Source: Mucilaginibacter geliditolerans (GTDB lineage: Bacteria > Bacteroidota > Bacteroidia > Sphingobacteriales > Sphingobacteriaceae). From it: a stretch of DNA of 64,000 bases. The translations under genes were made by a program, and so were the position numbers. Where the stretch lies: NCBI RefSeq assembly GCF_014200495.1, contig NZ_JACHBY010000005.1, positions 124,001 to 188,000 of the forward strand, written 5' to 3'. Positions within the stretch are counted from its first letter, which is position 1, and each line of letters begins with the position of its first letter. Of the stretch, positions 9,001 through 17,282 are shown piece by piece. The notes under the pieces were generated by a model. The model was not told where the DNA came from. It saw only the letters and a program-made list of their open reading frames with translations, and did not search any database.

Positions 9001-9106
9001 CGCAATCCCAGAAGCTAACGGAGCGTTCTAAAGTTAAAATGTAAGTTGCTGAGGCTATTATAAAGCAGAGCCAGCCTAAAAGGTTGTTTATCTTATTGTA
9101 TTTCAT
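6071..9106 (-). CDS. DUF2723 membrane protein (glycosyltransferase 117 / TMEM260-like)
   Basis: A 1011-aa polytopic protein. The first half carries about ten or more hydrophobic segments and the family's opening motif [28 protein letters not shown] (residues about 30-56), where the acidic D-x-x-E resembles the catalytic loop of GT-C glycosyltransferases. The latter half (from about residue 600) is soluble, and ends in a helical repeat-like region. Family knowledge: DUF2723 proteins are named glycosyltransferase 117 family and relate to TMEM260 protein O-mannosyltransferases, so an envelope protein-glycosylation role is plausible but not shown. It is a single-gene unit with its own terminator; the length is usual for Bacteroidota members. 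Confidence 0.88.
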   Translation of the reverse strand: [1011 protein letters not shown]

Positions 9107-9333
9107 AACGGAAGGAGTAAGGTTTTTATCATATTTCGTTGGTTAAATTTCAGGCTAATATTTTGTAAATGACTGATGCTTAACATCTTTTAACAAACAT
9201 TAACATTTGCATTTAATACGTAAATTTTGGCGTAATTGGCTGATAATCTTTATATAAACCATTGTTAAAGTTCAAATCAAGGCGTTTTTAACGATTTAGC
9301 GTTGTAATTTATTTGTTAATAAACGTTAAACAT

Positions 9334-9364
9334 GTTGCATACCTAAAAAGTTAGTTATACTTTA
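9334..9364 (+). promoter_or_regulatory. Possible promoter for the beta-barrel/GLPGLI operon
   Basis: TTG at 9334-9336 and TATACTTTA at 9356-9364, separated by 19 bp, approximate the Bacteroidota -33/-7 pair and sit 19 bp before the ATG at 9384. The -7 box is not a perfect TAnnTTTG match. Confidence 0.35.
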
Positions 9365-9383
9365 GGATCACTAAAACCTAACA

Positions 9384-12173
9384 ATGAAACTTACCATTAT
9401 CCTAACCTTGTTTTGCTTAAGTTCATTATCATTATTTGCACAAAGCCCCTATTCAATTAAAGGAGCAATTACTGATACTACTGAAAAAGTTAAGCTTACT
9501 AACACAACTGTGGCGGTATTAAACGCCAAAGACTCCATCCTTCGTAAATTTGTTTGGACGGCTAAAGACGGCAGTTTTGCCATGAGTAACCTGCCTAAAG
9601 GTAAATTTATTTTATTGGTAACCTATCCTGGTTATGCCGATTATGTGGACAATTTTTCGTTGGATTCTCTGCACAAATCGGTTGATTTCGGTAACCTGAA
9701 TATGATCCTTAAATCGCGCCTTTTAGAGGGTGTGATCATTAAAGGCCAGGTAACCGCCATAAAAATAAAAGGCGATACCACCGAATACAATGCCAAAGCC
9801 TATAAAATAAACCCTAACGACAAGGTGGAGGACCTATTGCGACAGCTGCCCGGTATTGAGGTGGATAAGGATGGGAAAATTACCGCCCAGGGCCAAACAG
9901 TAAGTAAGGTTTTGGTTGATGGGGAAGAATTTTTTGGCGATGACCCCACACTTGTAACCAAAAATATCCGTGCCGACATGGTTGATAAGGTGCAGCTTTA
10001 TGATAAAAAAAGCGATCAGGCTGCCTTTACCGGTATTGATGATGGCGTAAAAACCAAAACCATAAACATCAAGCTAAAAGAAGATAAGAAGAACGGCTAC
10101 TTTGGGAAAGTTGATGCAGGCGGCGGCACCGACGGTTATTATGAAGAGCAGGCTTTGTTTAATAAGTTCACGCCTAAAACCAAAGTATCCATATATGGTA
10201 CGTTAAGCAATACCGGCAAAACAGGTCTTGGTTGGCAGGATGCCGGTAAGGCAGGTACAACTAACCTGCAATCTGACGATAACGGAGGCATATATTTTAG
10301 TAATGGCGGTAGTGATGAACTAGATTCATTTAATGGCCAGTATAACGGGCAAGGCATACCAATTGCACGCTCAGGCGGTGTACACTACGATGGTAAATGG
10401 GATGCCGATAAGCAATCCATCAATGCCAATTATAAAATTGGTTCCATCGGTATTGACGAAAAGGATAGCACCTTAACCCAAAATAACCTGCCCGGTAGCA
10501 TCATCAATACAAACACTGATGCAAATTCGCATAAATACCTGTTCAGGCAAAAGGCAGATCTGACCTATAGTGTTAAATTAGATACCTCGCAAACGCTAAA
10601 AATTGCTGTTGACGGTACTGATAAACACTCAAATGTTCTGGAAGATTACTCATCAGTAAGTAAAAGAAATATGGATACGTTATTAAACCGTAACAACCGT
10701 ACGGTAACTAATGATGTTTATACCAAAATATTTAATGCGAGTGCTTTCTATACCAAAAAGTTTAAAAAGGTTGGCCGTACATTGTCATGGAATGTTAGCG
10801 AGTCTATCAACAATAGTAATTCAAAAGGTTACCTGAAATCAAATACCGATTTCTTCAATGGCACCACCGGAAGTTTAGATAGTTCACAACGGATCGATCA
10901 ATATAAAACTACCAATATTAAAAGCTCGGTACTCAATTCAAATATAACCTATACCGAGCCGCTTTCAAAAAGAGTTGCCGTGGTATTAAACTATGGTTTG
11001 AGTGTAAGTAACGGCGAATCAGACAGAGTATCGTATGATTCAACAGCTGTAGGCAGGTATGATCATATTGATACCGCATTAAGTAACGATTATAAGTTAA
11101 CCCAACTCTCCAATCAGGTAGGCGCGGTATTTAATTATAAGAAAGATAAAACCATCATTAATTTCGGTACCAAGGTTGCCGATGTAACCTATCGCCAAAG
11201 TGAGGCCTTTAGCGGTGATATATTTAAGCGGCACTTTATCAACTGGGCGCCTCAGGCAAATTACCAATATAAATTCTCGCAGCAACAATCCATAAGCATC
11301 AATTATAATGGTACTACCACGCAGCCTACCATTGATCAGATACAACCGGTAGTAAACAATAGTGATCCATTAAATATTACTATTGGTAACCCTAATCTTA
11401 AACCATCTTTCAGTAATAACATCAATTTTAATTATAACTCCTATAAAGTTATATCGGGCCAAAACTTATATGCCTACGGCGGTTTGCAATTTACAGATGA
11501 CCCTATAGTAAGTAACACAGCAACAGACAATACGGGTAAATCAGTGTTTCAATCAGTCAATCTGTCTGGGAAAACGCCATACAACTTTTATTTCGGTGCT
11601 TACTTTGGTCAAAAGATAAAAGGTGATTATAACATAGGTTTTGAGCCTAATATAAATGGCAATACATCATACAATTATACCAATAGCGAGCTAAATACTA
11701 CCGACTCCTATACCTATGCCGGTCGTTTAACTTTATCAAAGTATATAGCTAAAAAATATAATTTCTATGTCGGTTTTGGTCCAACCTATACTGTTCAGAA
11801 ATCATCATTACAGCCGTTGGTAAATAATAACGGCTTAGGTTACACAGGCAACGTTTATTTAAATGTTTATCTGCCGGGCAAATTTCAATTGTCTTCGAGC
11901 TCTGACTATCAGTATAACCCAAAAACAGCATCGTTTAATGAATCACTTTCTAAATACATCCTTAACGCGTCGCTCATAAAATCCTTCTTTAAGGAGGATA
12001 ACCTTAAATTATCTGTCAGCGGTAATGATCTGCTTAACCAGAATGTAGGTTTTACCCGTAATGCTTACGGTAATTCGATCACCCAGAATAGTTATACTAC
12101 TATTAAAAGATATTTTATGTTCTCAGTTATATGGGATTTCAACAAATTTGGCACCACTAAATCAGCAAAATAA
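9384..12173 (+). CDS. Outer-membrane beta-barrel protein with carboxypeptidase-regulatory N-domain
   Basis: A 929-aa exported protein: signal peptide MKLTIILTLFCLSSLSLFAQ, a beta-sandwich carboxypeptidase-regulatory-like domain (about residues 22-105, YSIKGAITDTTEKVKLTNTTVAVL...), a plug-like region (about 115-215; LLRQLPGIEVDKDGKI...VLVDGEEFFGDDPTLVTKNIRADMVDKVQLYDKKSDQ) and a long C-terminal barrel of the OMP_b-brl_3 type. This is a TonB-dependent-receptor-like architecture, but no clear TonB box is evident and no SusD partner follows. Instead a GLPGLI gene starts 5 bp downstream, a common Bacteroidota pairing that marks an operon. Substrate unknown. Confidence 0.88.
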   Translation: MKLTIILTLFCLSSLSLFAQSPYSIKGAITDTTEKVKLTNTTVAVLNAKDSILRKFVWTAKDGSFAMSNLPKGKFILLVTYPGYADYVDNFSLDSLHKSVDFGNLNMILKSRLLEGVIIKGQVTAIKIKGDTTEYNAKAYKINPNDKVEDLLRQLPGIEVDKDGKITAQGQTVSKVLVDGEEFFGDDPTLVTKNIRADMVDKVQLYDKKSDQAAFTGIDDGVKTKTINIKLKEDKKNGYFGKVDAGGGTDGYYEEQALFNKFTPKTKVSIYGTLSNTGKTGLGWQDAGKAGTTNLQSDDNGGIYFSNGGSDELDSFNGQYNGQGIPIARSGGVHYDGKWDADKQSINANYKIGSIGIDEKDSTLTQNNLPGSIINTNTDANSHKYLFRQKADLTYSVKLDTSQTLKIAVDGTDKHSNVLEDYSSVSKRNMDTLLNRNNRTVTNDVYTKIFNASAFYTKKFKKVGRTLSWNVSESINNSNSKGYLKSNTDFFNGTTGSLDSSQRIDQYKTTNIKSSVLNSNITYTEPLSKRVAVVLNYGLSVSNGESDRVSYDSTAVGRYDHIDTALSNDYKLTQLSNQVGAVFNYKKDKTIINFGTKVADVTYRQSEAFSGDIFKRHFINWAPQANYQYKFSQQQSISINYNGTTTQPTIDQIQPVVNNSDPLNITIGNPNLKPSFSNNINFNYNSYKVISGQNLYAYGGLQFTDDPIVSNTATDNTGKSVFQSVNLSGKTPYNFYFGAYFGQKIKGDYNIGFEPNINGNTSYNYTNSELNTTDSYTYAGRLTLSKYIAKKYNFYVGFGPTYTVQKSSLQPLVNNNGLGYTGNVYLNVYLPGKFQLSSSSDYQYNPKTASFNESLSKYILNASLIKSFFKEDNLKLSVSGNDLLNQNVGFTRNAYGNSITQNSYTTIKRYFMFSVIWDFNKFGTTKSAK

Positions 12174-12178
12174 TAGCC

Positions 12179-12949
12179 ATGAAAAAGATACTGTTTACAC
12201 TTACCTGTTTATTATTTAGCGCAGGTTTATTGTTTGCGCAAAACGTGCGTTTTCCTTCATCAGGTACTATTGAGTTTAATAAAACCGTAAATATTTACGG
12301 CCTTATTAATAAGCAAATGAATAAGAATAACGAGGATTTTTGGATGCAAATAATGGATGCTTACAAAAAGAACCATCCGCAATTCAAGGTGCTGAAAAGC
12401 GTTCTCACATTCTCGGGCAATAAAACATTGTATACACCGCTTGAAGATACAGAGCCTACAACTGATTTTTTCGATTTTCCCATGGCCGATCAAAACAATA
12501 CTATTTATACTGATCTGGCTACCAGCCAAAGCATCATACAGAAAAAAGTATTTGAGGATGTGTTTTTGCTAAAAGACAGTACCCGCAAAATAAACTGGAA
12601 AATAACCGATGAAACCCGCGAAATTGCAGGCTACCCATGTCGCCGCGCCAATGCCATAGTGATGGATTCCATTTATGTAGTAGCATTTTATACCGATAAG
12701 ATTCACGTTTCCGGTGGCCCCGAAACTTTTACAGGCCTGCCCGGCATGATCCTCGGCGTGGCCCTGCCCCATGAAAACGTTACCTGGTTTGCTACCAAAG
12801 TTAACGATATGAGTATTGAAGATAAGGCCTTAACACCGCCTAAAAAAGGGAAGCCGGTAACTAACCAAACTTTCCAAACCACGCTACAGCCTGTAATGAA
12901 AAATTGGGGAGATTATAAACAGATCTATTTAAAGGCGTTTTTGCTGTAG
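12179..12949 (+). CDS. GLPGLI family protein
   Basis: A 256-aa exported protein with signal peptide MKKILFTLTCLLFSAGLLFAQ. The family-naming motif appears as ETFTGLPGMILGVALP (about residues 183-198), with Met in place of the usual second Leu, preceded by the typical KINWKITDETREIAGYPCRRA segment. GLPGLI proteins (TIGR01200-type) are found only in Bacteroidota, usually beside outer-membrane beta-barrel proteins, and have no established function. The 5-bp gap to the upstream barrel gene argues for co-transcription and joint action in the envelope. Confidence 0.9.
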   Translation: MKKILFTLTCLLFSAGLLFAQNVRFPSSGTIEFNKTVNIYGLINKQMNKNNEDFWMQIMDAYKKNHPQFKVLKSVLTFSGNKTLYTPLEDTEPTTDFFDFPMADQNNTIYTDLATSQSIIQKKVFEDVFLLKDSTRKINWKITDETREIAGYPCRRANAIVMDSIYVVAFYTDKIHVSGGPETFTGLPGMILGVALPHENVTWFATKVNDMSIEDKALTPPKKGKPVTNQTFQTTLQPVMKNWGDYKQIYLKAFLL

Positions 12950-12998
12950 CTAGAGAATTCCAATTATTCCATTTAACTAAATCTGAAAACACATGAAT

Positions 12999-13030
12999 TT
13001 TGTGATTTCAGATTTAGTTTTCTAAATTTG
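12999..13030 (+). promoter_or_regulatory. Canonical Bacteroidota promoter of the MarR-GNAT gene
   Basis: TTTG at 12999-13002, a 20-bp spacer, then TAAATTTG at 13023-13030 match the primary sigma factor consensus of Bacteroidota (TTTG then TAnnTTTG) exactly. The predicted start of transcription is a few bases downstream, inside the palindrome at 13036-13051. Confidence 0.7.
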
Positions 13031-13035
13031 CGTAA

Positions 13036-13051
13036 TTGATTACGTAATTAA
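13036..13051. promoter_or_regulatory. Palindromic candidate MarR operator
   Basis: TTGATTACGTAATTAA is a 16-bp palindrome with a single mismatched pair, centred on TTACGTAA. It covers the expected transcription start and lies 9 bp before the ATG of the MarR-family gene. Size and position fit a self-repressing MarR site; binding is inferred. Confidence 0.55.
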
Positions 13052-13060
13052 TATTGTATT

Positions 13061-14005
13061 ATGGAATTTTATAATAAAACAGGCAAAATGGCTTTAGGTA
13101 GCAGGCTCAGGAGGTTGAGTGAATTAATCACAGAACAGGCGGGCAAGGTATATGGGTATTATGATATTGATATGCAGCCCAAATGGTTCCCCGTGTTTTA
13201 TGTGCTGTCGGCAGGCGAAGAAAAATCAATTACACAGATAGCGCAGGAAATAGGCCATTCGCACCCATCAGTAAGCACCATTGTAAAGGAGATGATGAAA
13301 AGAGGTTTGGTACAGGAAAGCCCGGGCAAAACTGATGGCAGAAAGAATTATATCAAATTATCGGCACAAGGCCTGGCCATAAATGATCGTATACGGGATC
13401 AGTATACCGATGTAAATGCCGCTATTGAAAATGCGCTGAATGAAACCCAATATAACATATGGAAAGCGATTGAAGAATGGGAGTTTTTACTGGAACAAAA
13501 AGACTTGCTTAAACGCGTGCAGGATGAAAGAAAGTTGCGTGAGCGCAAAGAGGTAGAAGTAGTTGCTTATCACCCCAAATATCAAACTGCATTTAAACAG
13601 CTTAATGAGGATTGGATCAGCCAGTATTTTAAAATGGAGGCAGCCGACTATAAATCACTGGATCATCCAAAGGAATATATTTTAGATAAAGGCGGTCATA
13701 TTCTAATAGCCTTATACAAAGGTGAACCTGTGGGTACATGCGCGCTCATAAAAATGGATGACGATACTTTTGAACTGGCTAAAATGGCAGTTGGCGCTGG
13801 CGCGAAAGGTAAGGGCATTGGTTGGATATTGGGCACAGCGGCTATTGAAATGGCAAAGCAGCACGACGCTAAAAAATTGTACCTGGAAAGCAATACCATT
13901 TTAAAGCCCGCCATTAACCTGTATCACAAATTAGGATTTAAGAAAGTTACCGGAGAACCTTCGCCATATGAGCGTTGTAACATACAAATGGAGCTAAACC
14001 TATAA
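13061..14005 (+). CDS. MarR-family regulator fused to a GNAT acetyltransferase
   Basis: A 314-aa two-domain cytosolic protein. Residues 1-150 form a MarR-type winged helix (EKSITQIAQEIGHSHPSVSTIVKEMMKRGLVQESPGKTDGRKNYIKLSAQG gives the recognition helix and wing). Residues about 165-314 are a GNAT acyl-CoA N-acyltransferase domain with the acetyl-CoA loop region GAGAKGKGIGWILGTAAIEMA and the C-terminal NLYHKLGFKKV motif. The fusion is a known architecture in Bacteroidota and other phyla; the acetyl acceptor is unknown. The GNAT half closely resembles the stand-alone acetyltransferase at 37895-38356. It is transcribed alone and is probably autoregulated through the palindrome in front of it. 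Confidence 0.88.
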   Translation: MEFYNKTGKMALGSRLRRLSELITEQAGKVYGYYDIDMQPKWFPVFYVLSAGEEKSITQIAQEIGHSHPSVSTIVKEMMKRGLVQESPGKTDGRKNYIKLSAQGLAINDRIRDQYTDVNAAIENALNETQYNIWKAIEEWEFLLEQKDLLKRVQDERKLRERKEVEVVAYHPKYQTAFKQLNEDWISQYFKMEAADYKSLDHPKEYILDKGGHILIALYKGEPVGTCALIKMDDDTFELAKMAVGAGAKGKGIGWILGTAAIEMAKQHDAKKLYLESNTILKPAINLYHKLGFKKVTGEPSPYERCNIQMELNL

Positions 14006-14082
14006 TTTGGGTTGATATTGATAATTAATAAAACATAAATTAAGTATTGTTGGTACAGGTGAATATGTATTTGTTATATATT

Positions 14083-14090
14083 TAACTTTG
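14083..14090 (+). promoter_or_regulatory. Possible -7 box of the PUL regulator
   Basis: TAACTTTG fits TAnnTTTG and lies 33 bp before the regulator ATG. A correctly spaced -33 element is not evident. Confidence 0.35.
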
Positions 14091-14123
14091 GCAAAATATT
14101 AACCAACCAATTATACAGGCTGC

Positions 14124-17024
14124 ATGTATCGCAACAACGGGAAACAGATATACTTTATATTATTTTTTTTGCTGCTGTCATGCATAGCCCGGGCTACTGA
14201 GATAAAAAACATTGGTGTGCCTTATGTGCAGAATTATTCAAAGGCGCTGTACCAGTCGGGCAATCAAAACTGGTCGATAACCAAGGATGAGCACGGTATC
14301 ATGTATTTTGGCAATGCCGATGGCCTGCTATCATTTGATGGTAAATACTGGCAAATGCATGCTATGCCAAATGGGCTAATTGTTAGGTCGGTAGCTGCTG
14401 ATGGCAGGGGTAAGATATATGTTGGCGGTTTTGGCGAATTTGGTTATTGGGAAAACACCAGCAAGGGCTTTTTAACTTATCACACGCTCATTCCACGCGT
14501 TCCCAAAAAATATGTTCCGACCGAGGAGATCTGGAAAATATATATTGATGGCAACCGCGTTATATTTCAGTCGTTTGGTTCCATATTCATTTATGCCGAT
14601 GGTAAAATAACGGTTATTAAATCGCCCAACCCGTATCTGTTTTTATACCAGTCGGGCAAGCGCTTTTTTGTGGAACAAATTGGTTACGGCTTGTTCGAAC
14701 TTAAAAGTAATCACCTGGAGTATGTGGCAGGCAGCAATATATTGGGTAACACTGGAGTCTTATCTATACTGCCATTTCAAAAGGATAAATATTTAATCGG
14801 TACCGCAAAAAATGGACTGTTTATTTATGACGGCAAACAGGTACGGCCATGGGCTAATCAGGCTAATGATTTCCTGAAAACCTATCAACTGAATAACGGC
14901 GTTGCCATACGCGGCAAATATTTCGCTTACGGAACCATATTAAATGGTGTAGTAATTATTGATACTGCCGGCAATGTGGTACAGCACATCAATAAATCGA
15001 GCGGCTTGCAGAACAATACGGTACTAAGCTTATATATTGATAATGAGGAAAACCTTTGGGCCGGTTTAGATAATGGGATAGATCGTATCGAGCTGAACTC
15101 TCCGCTGTATTTCTATTTTGATAAGACAGGGAATTTCGGAACCGTTTATTCAAGCATCATCTACAATAACAAAATATACCTGGGCACTAACCAGGGCTTA
15201 TTTTATAGCGATTGGATACCGAATAACGGCAATCACCTTTTCCAGATATTTGAATTTAAGTTGATACCCGGTTCGCAGGGCCAGGTTTGGGACCTGTCTA
15301 TTCATGATGGTAAATTGCTTTGTGGACATAATGATGGTACTTACCAGGTTGATAATGGTGCTATTAATAAAATATCGACCGCTAATGGTGGCTGGATACT
15401 GAAACCTTTAAATAACAACCTTTTAATACAAGGCACCTATAATGGTTTGGTTATTTACCATAAGGATGCCAGCGGTAATTGGGTGTTTGATCATAAGATT
15501 GATGGTTTTAGCGAGCCCTCTCGCTATGTGGAACAAGATAATAAGGGCGAAGTATGGATCAGCCATGCCTATAAAGGGATTTACAAGGTTACCCTAAGCA
15601 ATGACCTGAAAAAAGCAGTATCCGAAAAATACTATGATGAACGCTCGGGGCTGCCGGGGAGTTACAATATCAATGTATTTAGCCTTGATAACAGAATAGT
15701 TTTTTCATCCGATTCAGGGTTTTATGTGTATGACGATATAACCGACAGGTTTTATAAATACCAGCAACTAAACAAAAAGCTGGGTTCGTTTGCATCATCC
15801 AACAAAATAATACCTGCTGATGGTAAAAAATACTGGTTCATAAATCATGGCCGGGTTGCTTTGGCTGATCTTTCATCGCCGGGCAATCTGCGTATTGATT
15901 CAAACAGTTTTACAATGCTTAACGGGCAAATGGTGCAGTATTATGAAAACATAAGCCGCATAAACAACCGCATTTACCTGATAAGTATTGACGATGGTTT
16001 TGTAATATTTAATGATGAAAATGCAAATCCGCATAACAAGGTAAACCTGCCTGCAGTGCTGATAGGTAAGGTTGAGAATGTGACGGATAAGATCACATCC
16101 ATAAGCGAGAATGGAGGAAATATAGACGAGGTTAATATTCCATTTGCCCAAAATAACATACGTATAGCTTATTCACTCCCATATTACAGGCAGGCTAAAA
16201 TTAAATATCAATATTATTTAAAAGGCTACTCAACCCAATGGTCCGACTGGACAGCTCAAAGCCAAAAGGAATTTACCAATCTTGGGCAGGGTACTTATAA
16301 TTTTAGCGTAAGAGCTAAAATTAATGATGATAATATAACCCCTGCAACTGTTTTTACCTTCACCATTTTGCCACCATGGTATAGCAGCAAACCGGCAATG
16401 GTCTTTTACCTGTTGCTGGTTATTTTAGCCTATTATGTGTTCAGGCATTTTTACCGTTTAAAACTTAAACGCCACCAGGAACACATCCAGCAAAAGTTGC
16501 AAACGGAGAAAGAAGAGTTCCTGAAACAGGAGGCCATTGCCAATGAGCAGCAGATAGTGAAAATTAAGAACGAGCAATTGCAGGCCGATCTGGCTGGTAA
16601 AAGCCGTGAGCTGGCAAACTCGGCCATGAACATTGTTTATAAGAACGAGCTGCTGCAAAAAATAAGTGACGAGATAGCCCATTTAAAAGATAGTACCGGT
16701 AAAAAATTACCTGATGAACAATTAAGAAGGATACAGAAGGTAATTAACGAAGGCATGACCGATGAGCGCGACTGGAACTTATTTGAAACCAGCTTTAACG
16801 AAGCGCACGAAAGCTTTTTCATCAAACTAAAATCCCACCATCCTGATCTTGTTCCTAACGATTTAAAGCTTTGCGCCTATTTAAGGATGAATATGAATAG
16901 TAAGGAAATGGCCTCCCTTTTAAACATTTCATTGCGCGGAGTAGAGATAAGACGCTACAGGCTGCGGAAAAAGCTAAATCTGGAGCATGATAAGAACCTC
17001 GTTGAGTTTCTCATGGAGCTATAA
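14124..17024 (+). CDS. Periplasmic-propeller sensor with triple-tyrosine domain and cytoplasmic LuxR-like HTH
   Basis: A 966-aa inner-membrane sensor. After a signal segment (YFILFFLLLSCIARA) comes a long beta-propeller-like periplasmic region with repeated W-I/A-G-N/D-G turns (residues about 30-670), a triple-tyrosine (Y_Y_Y) domain at about 695-735 (KYQYYLKGYSTQWSDWT...GTYNFSVRA), one membrane helix at about 756-776, a coiled coil (about 785-850) and a C-terminal helix-turn-helix (LCAYLRMNMNSKEMASLLNISLRGVEIRRYRLRKKL, about 905-950). There is no histidine-kinase or receiver domain, unlike hybrid two-component PUL sensors. Placement directly before susC suggests it senses the glycan and drives the locus; this is inferred. 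Confidence 0.85.
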   Translation: MYRNNGKQIYFILFFLLLSCIARATEIKNIGVPYVQNYSKALYQSGNQNWSITKDEHGIMYFGNADGLLSFDGKYWQMHAMPNGLIVRSVAADGRGKIYVGGFGEFGYWENTSKGFLTYHTLIPRVPKKYVPTEEIWKIYIDGNRVIFQSFGSIFIYADGKITVIKSPNPYLFLYQSGKRFFVEQIGYGLFELKSNHLEYVAGSNILGNTGVLSILPFQKDKYLIGTAKNGLFIYDGKQVRPWANQANDFLKTYQLNNGVAIRGKYFAYGTILNGVVIIDTAGNVVQHINKSSGLQNNTVLSLYIDNEENLWAGLDNGIDRIELNSPLYFYFDKTGNFGTVYSSIIYNNKIYLGTNQGLFYSDWIPNNGNHLFQIFEFKLIPGSQGQVWDLSIHDGKLLCGHNDGTYQVDNGAINKISTANGGWILKPLNNNLLIQGTYNGLVIYHKDASGNWVFDHKIDGFSEPSRYVEQDNKGEVWISHAYKGIYKVTLSNDLKKAVSEKYYDERSGLPGSYNINVFSLDNRIVFSSDSGFYVYDDITDRFYKYQQLNKKLGSFASSNKIIPADGKKYWFINHGRVALADLSSPGNLRIDSNSFTMLNGQMVQYYENISRINNRIYLISIDDGFVIFNDENANPHNKVNLPAVLIGKVENVTDKITSISENGGNIDEVNIPFAQNNIRIAYSLPYYRQAKIKYQYYLKGYSTQWSDWTAQSQKEFTNLGQGTYNFSVRAKINDDNITPATVFTFTILPPWYSSKPAMVFYLLLVILAYYVFRHFYRLKLKRHQEHIQQKLQTEKEEFLKQEAIANEQQIVKIKNEQLQADLAGKSRELANSAMNIVYKNELLQKISDEIAHLKDSTGKKLPDEQLRRIQKVINEGMTDERDWNLFETSFNEAHESFFIKLKSHHPDLVPNDLKLCAYLRMNMNSKEMASLLNISLRGVEIRRYRLRKKLNLEHDKNLVEFLMEL

Positions 17025-17282
17025 TACTACATCATTACCTCTCATAGCCTCGTTTATTCCTGCTTGTAAAAAATACACCATTGTAGTAATATTTTTACAA
17101 TTAAATTACTATAAGTAATTTATTATCAGTTGATTAATATTTTGTTTTCTTCCCGGTGAGAAAGTGTTTTTGTATTGGTGTAATAATGTATAGGTGCATT
17201 ATTTGTTAAAATTATATTATCTCCTCAATTTCGATCCAAGCAAAACCAATTATTTTTTATTCACCTATTTTAAATTACCCAC

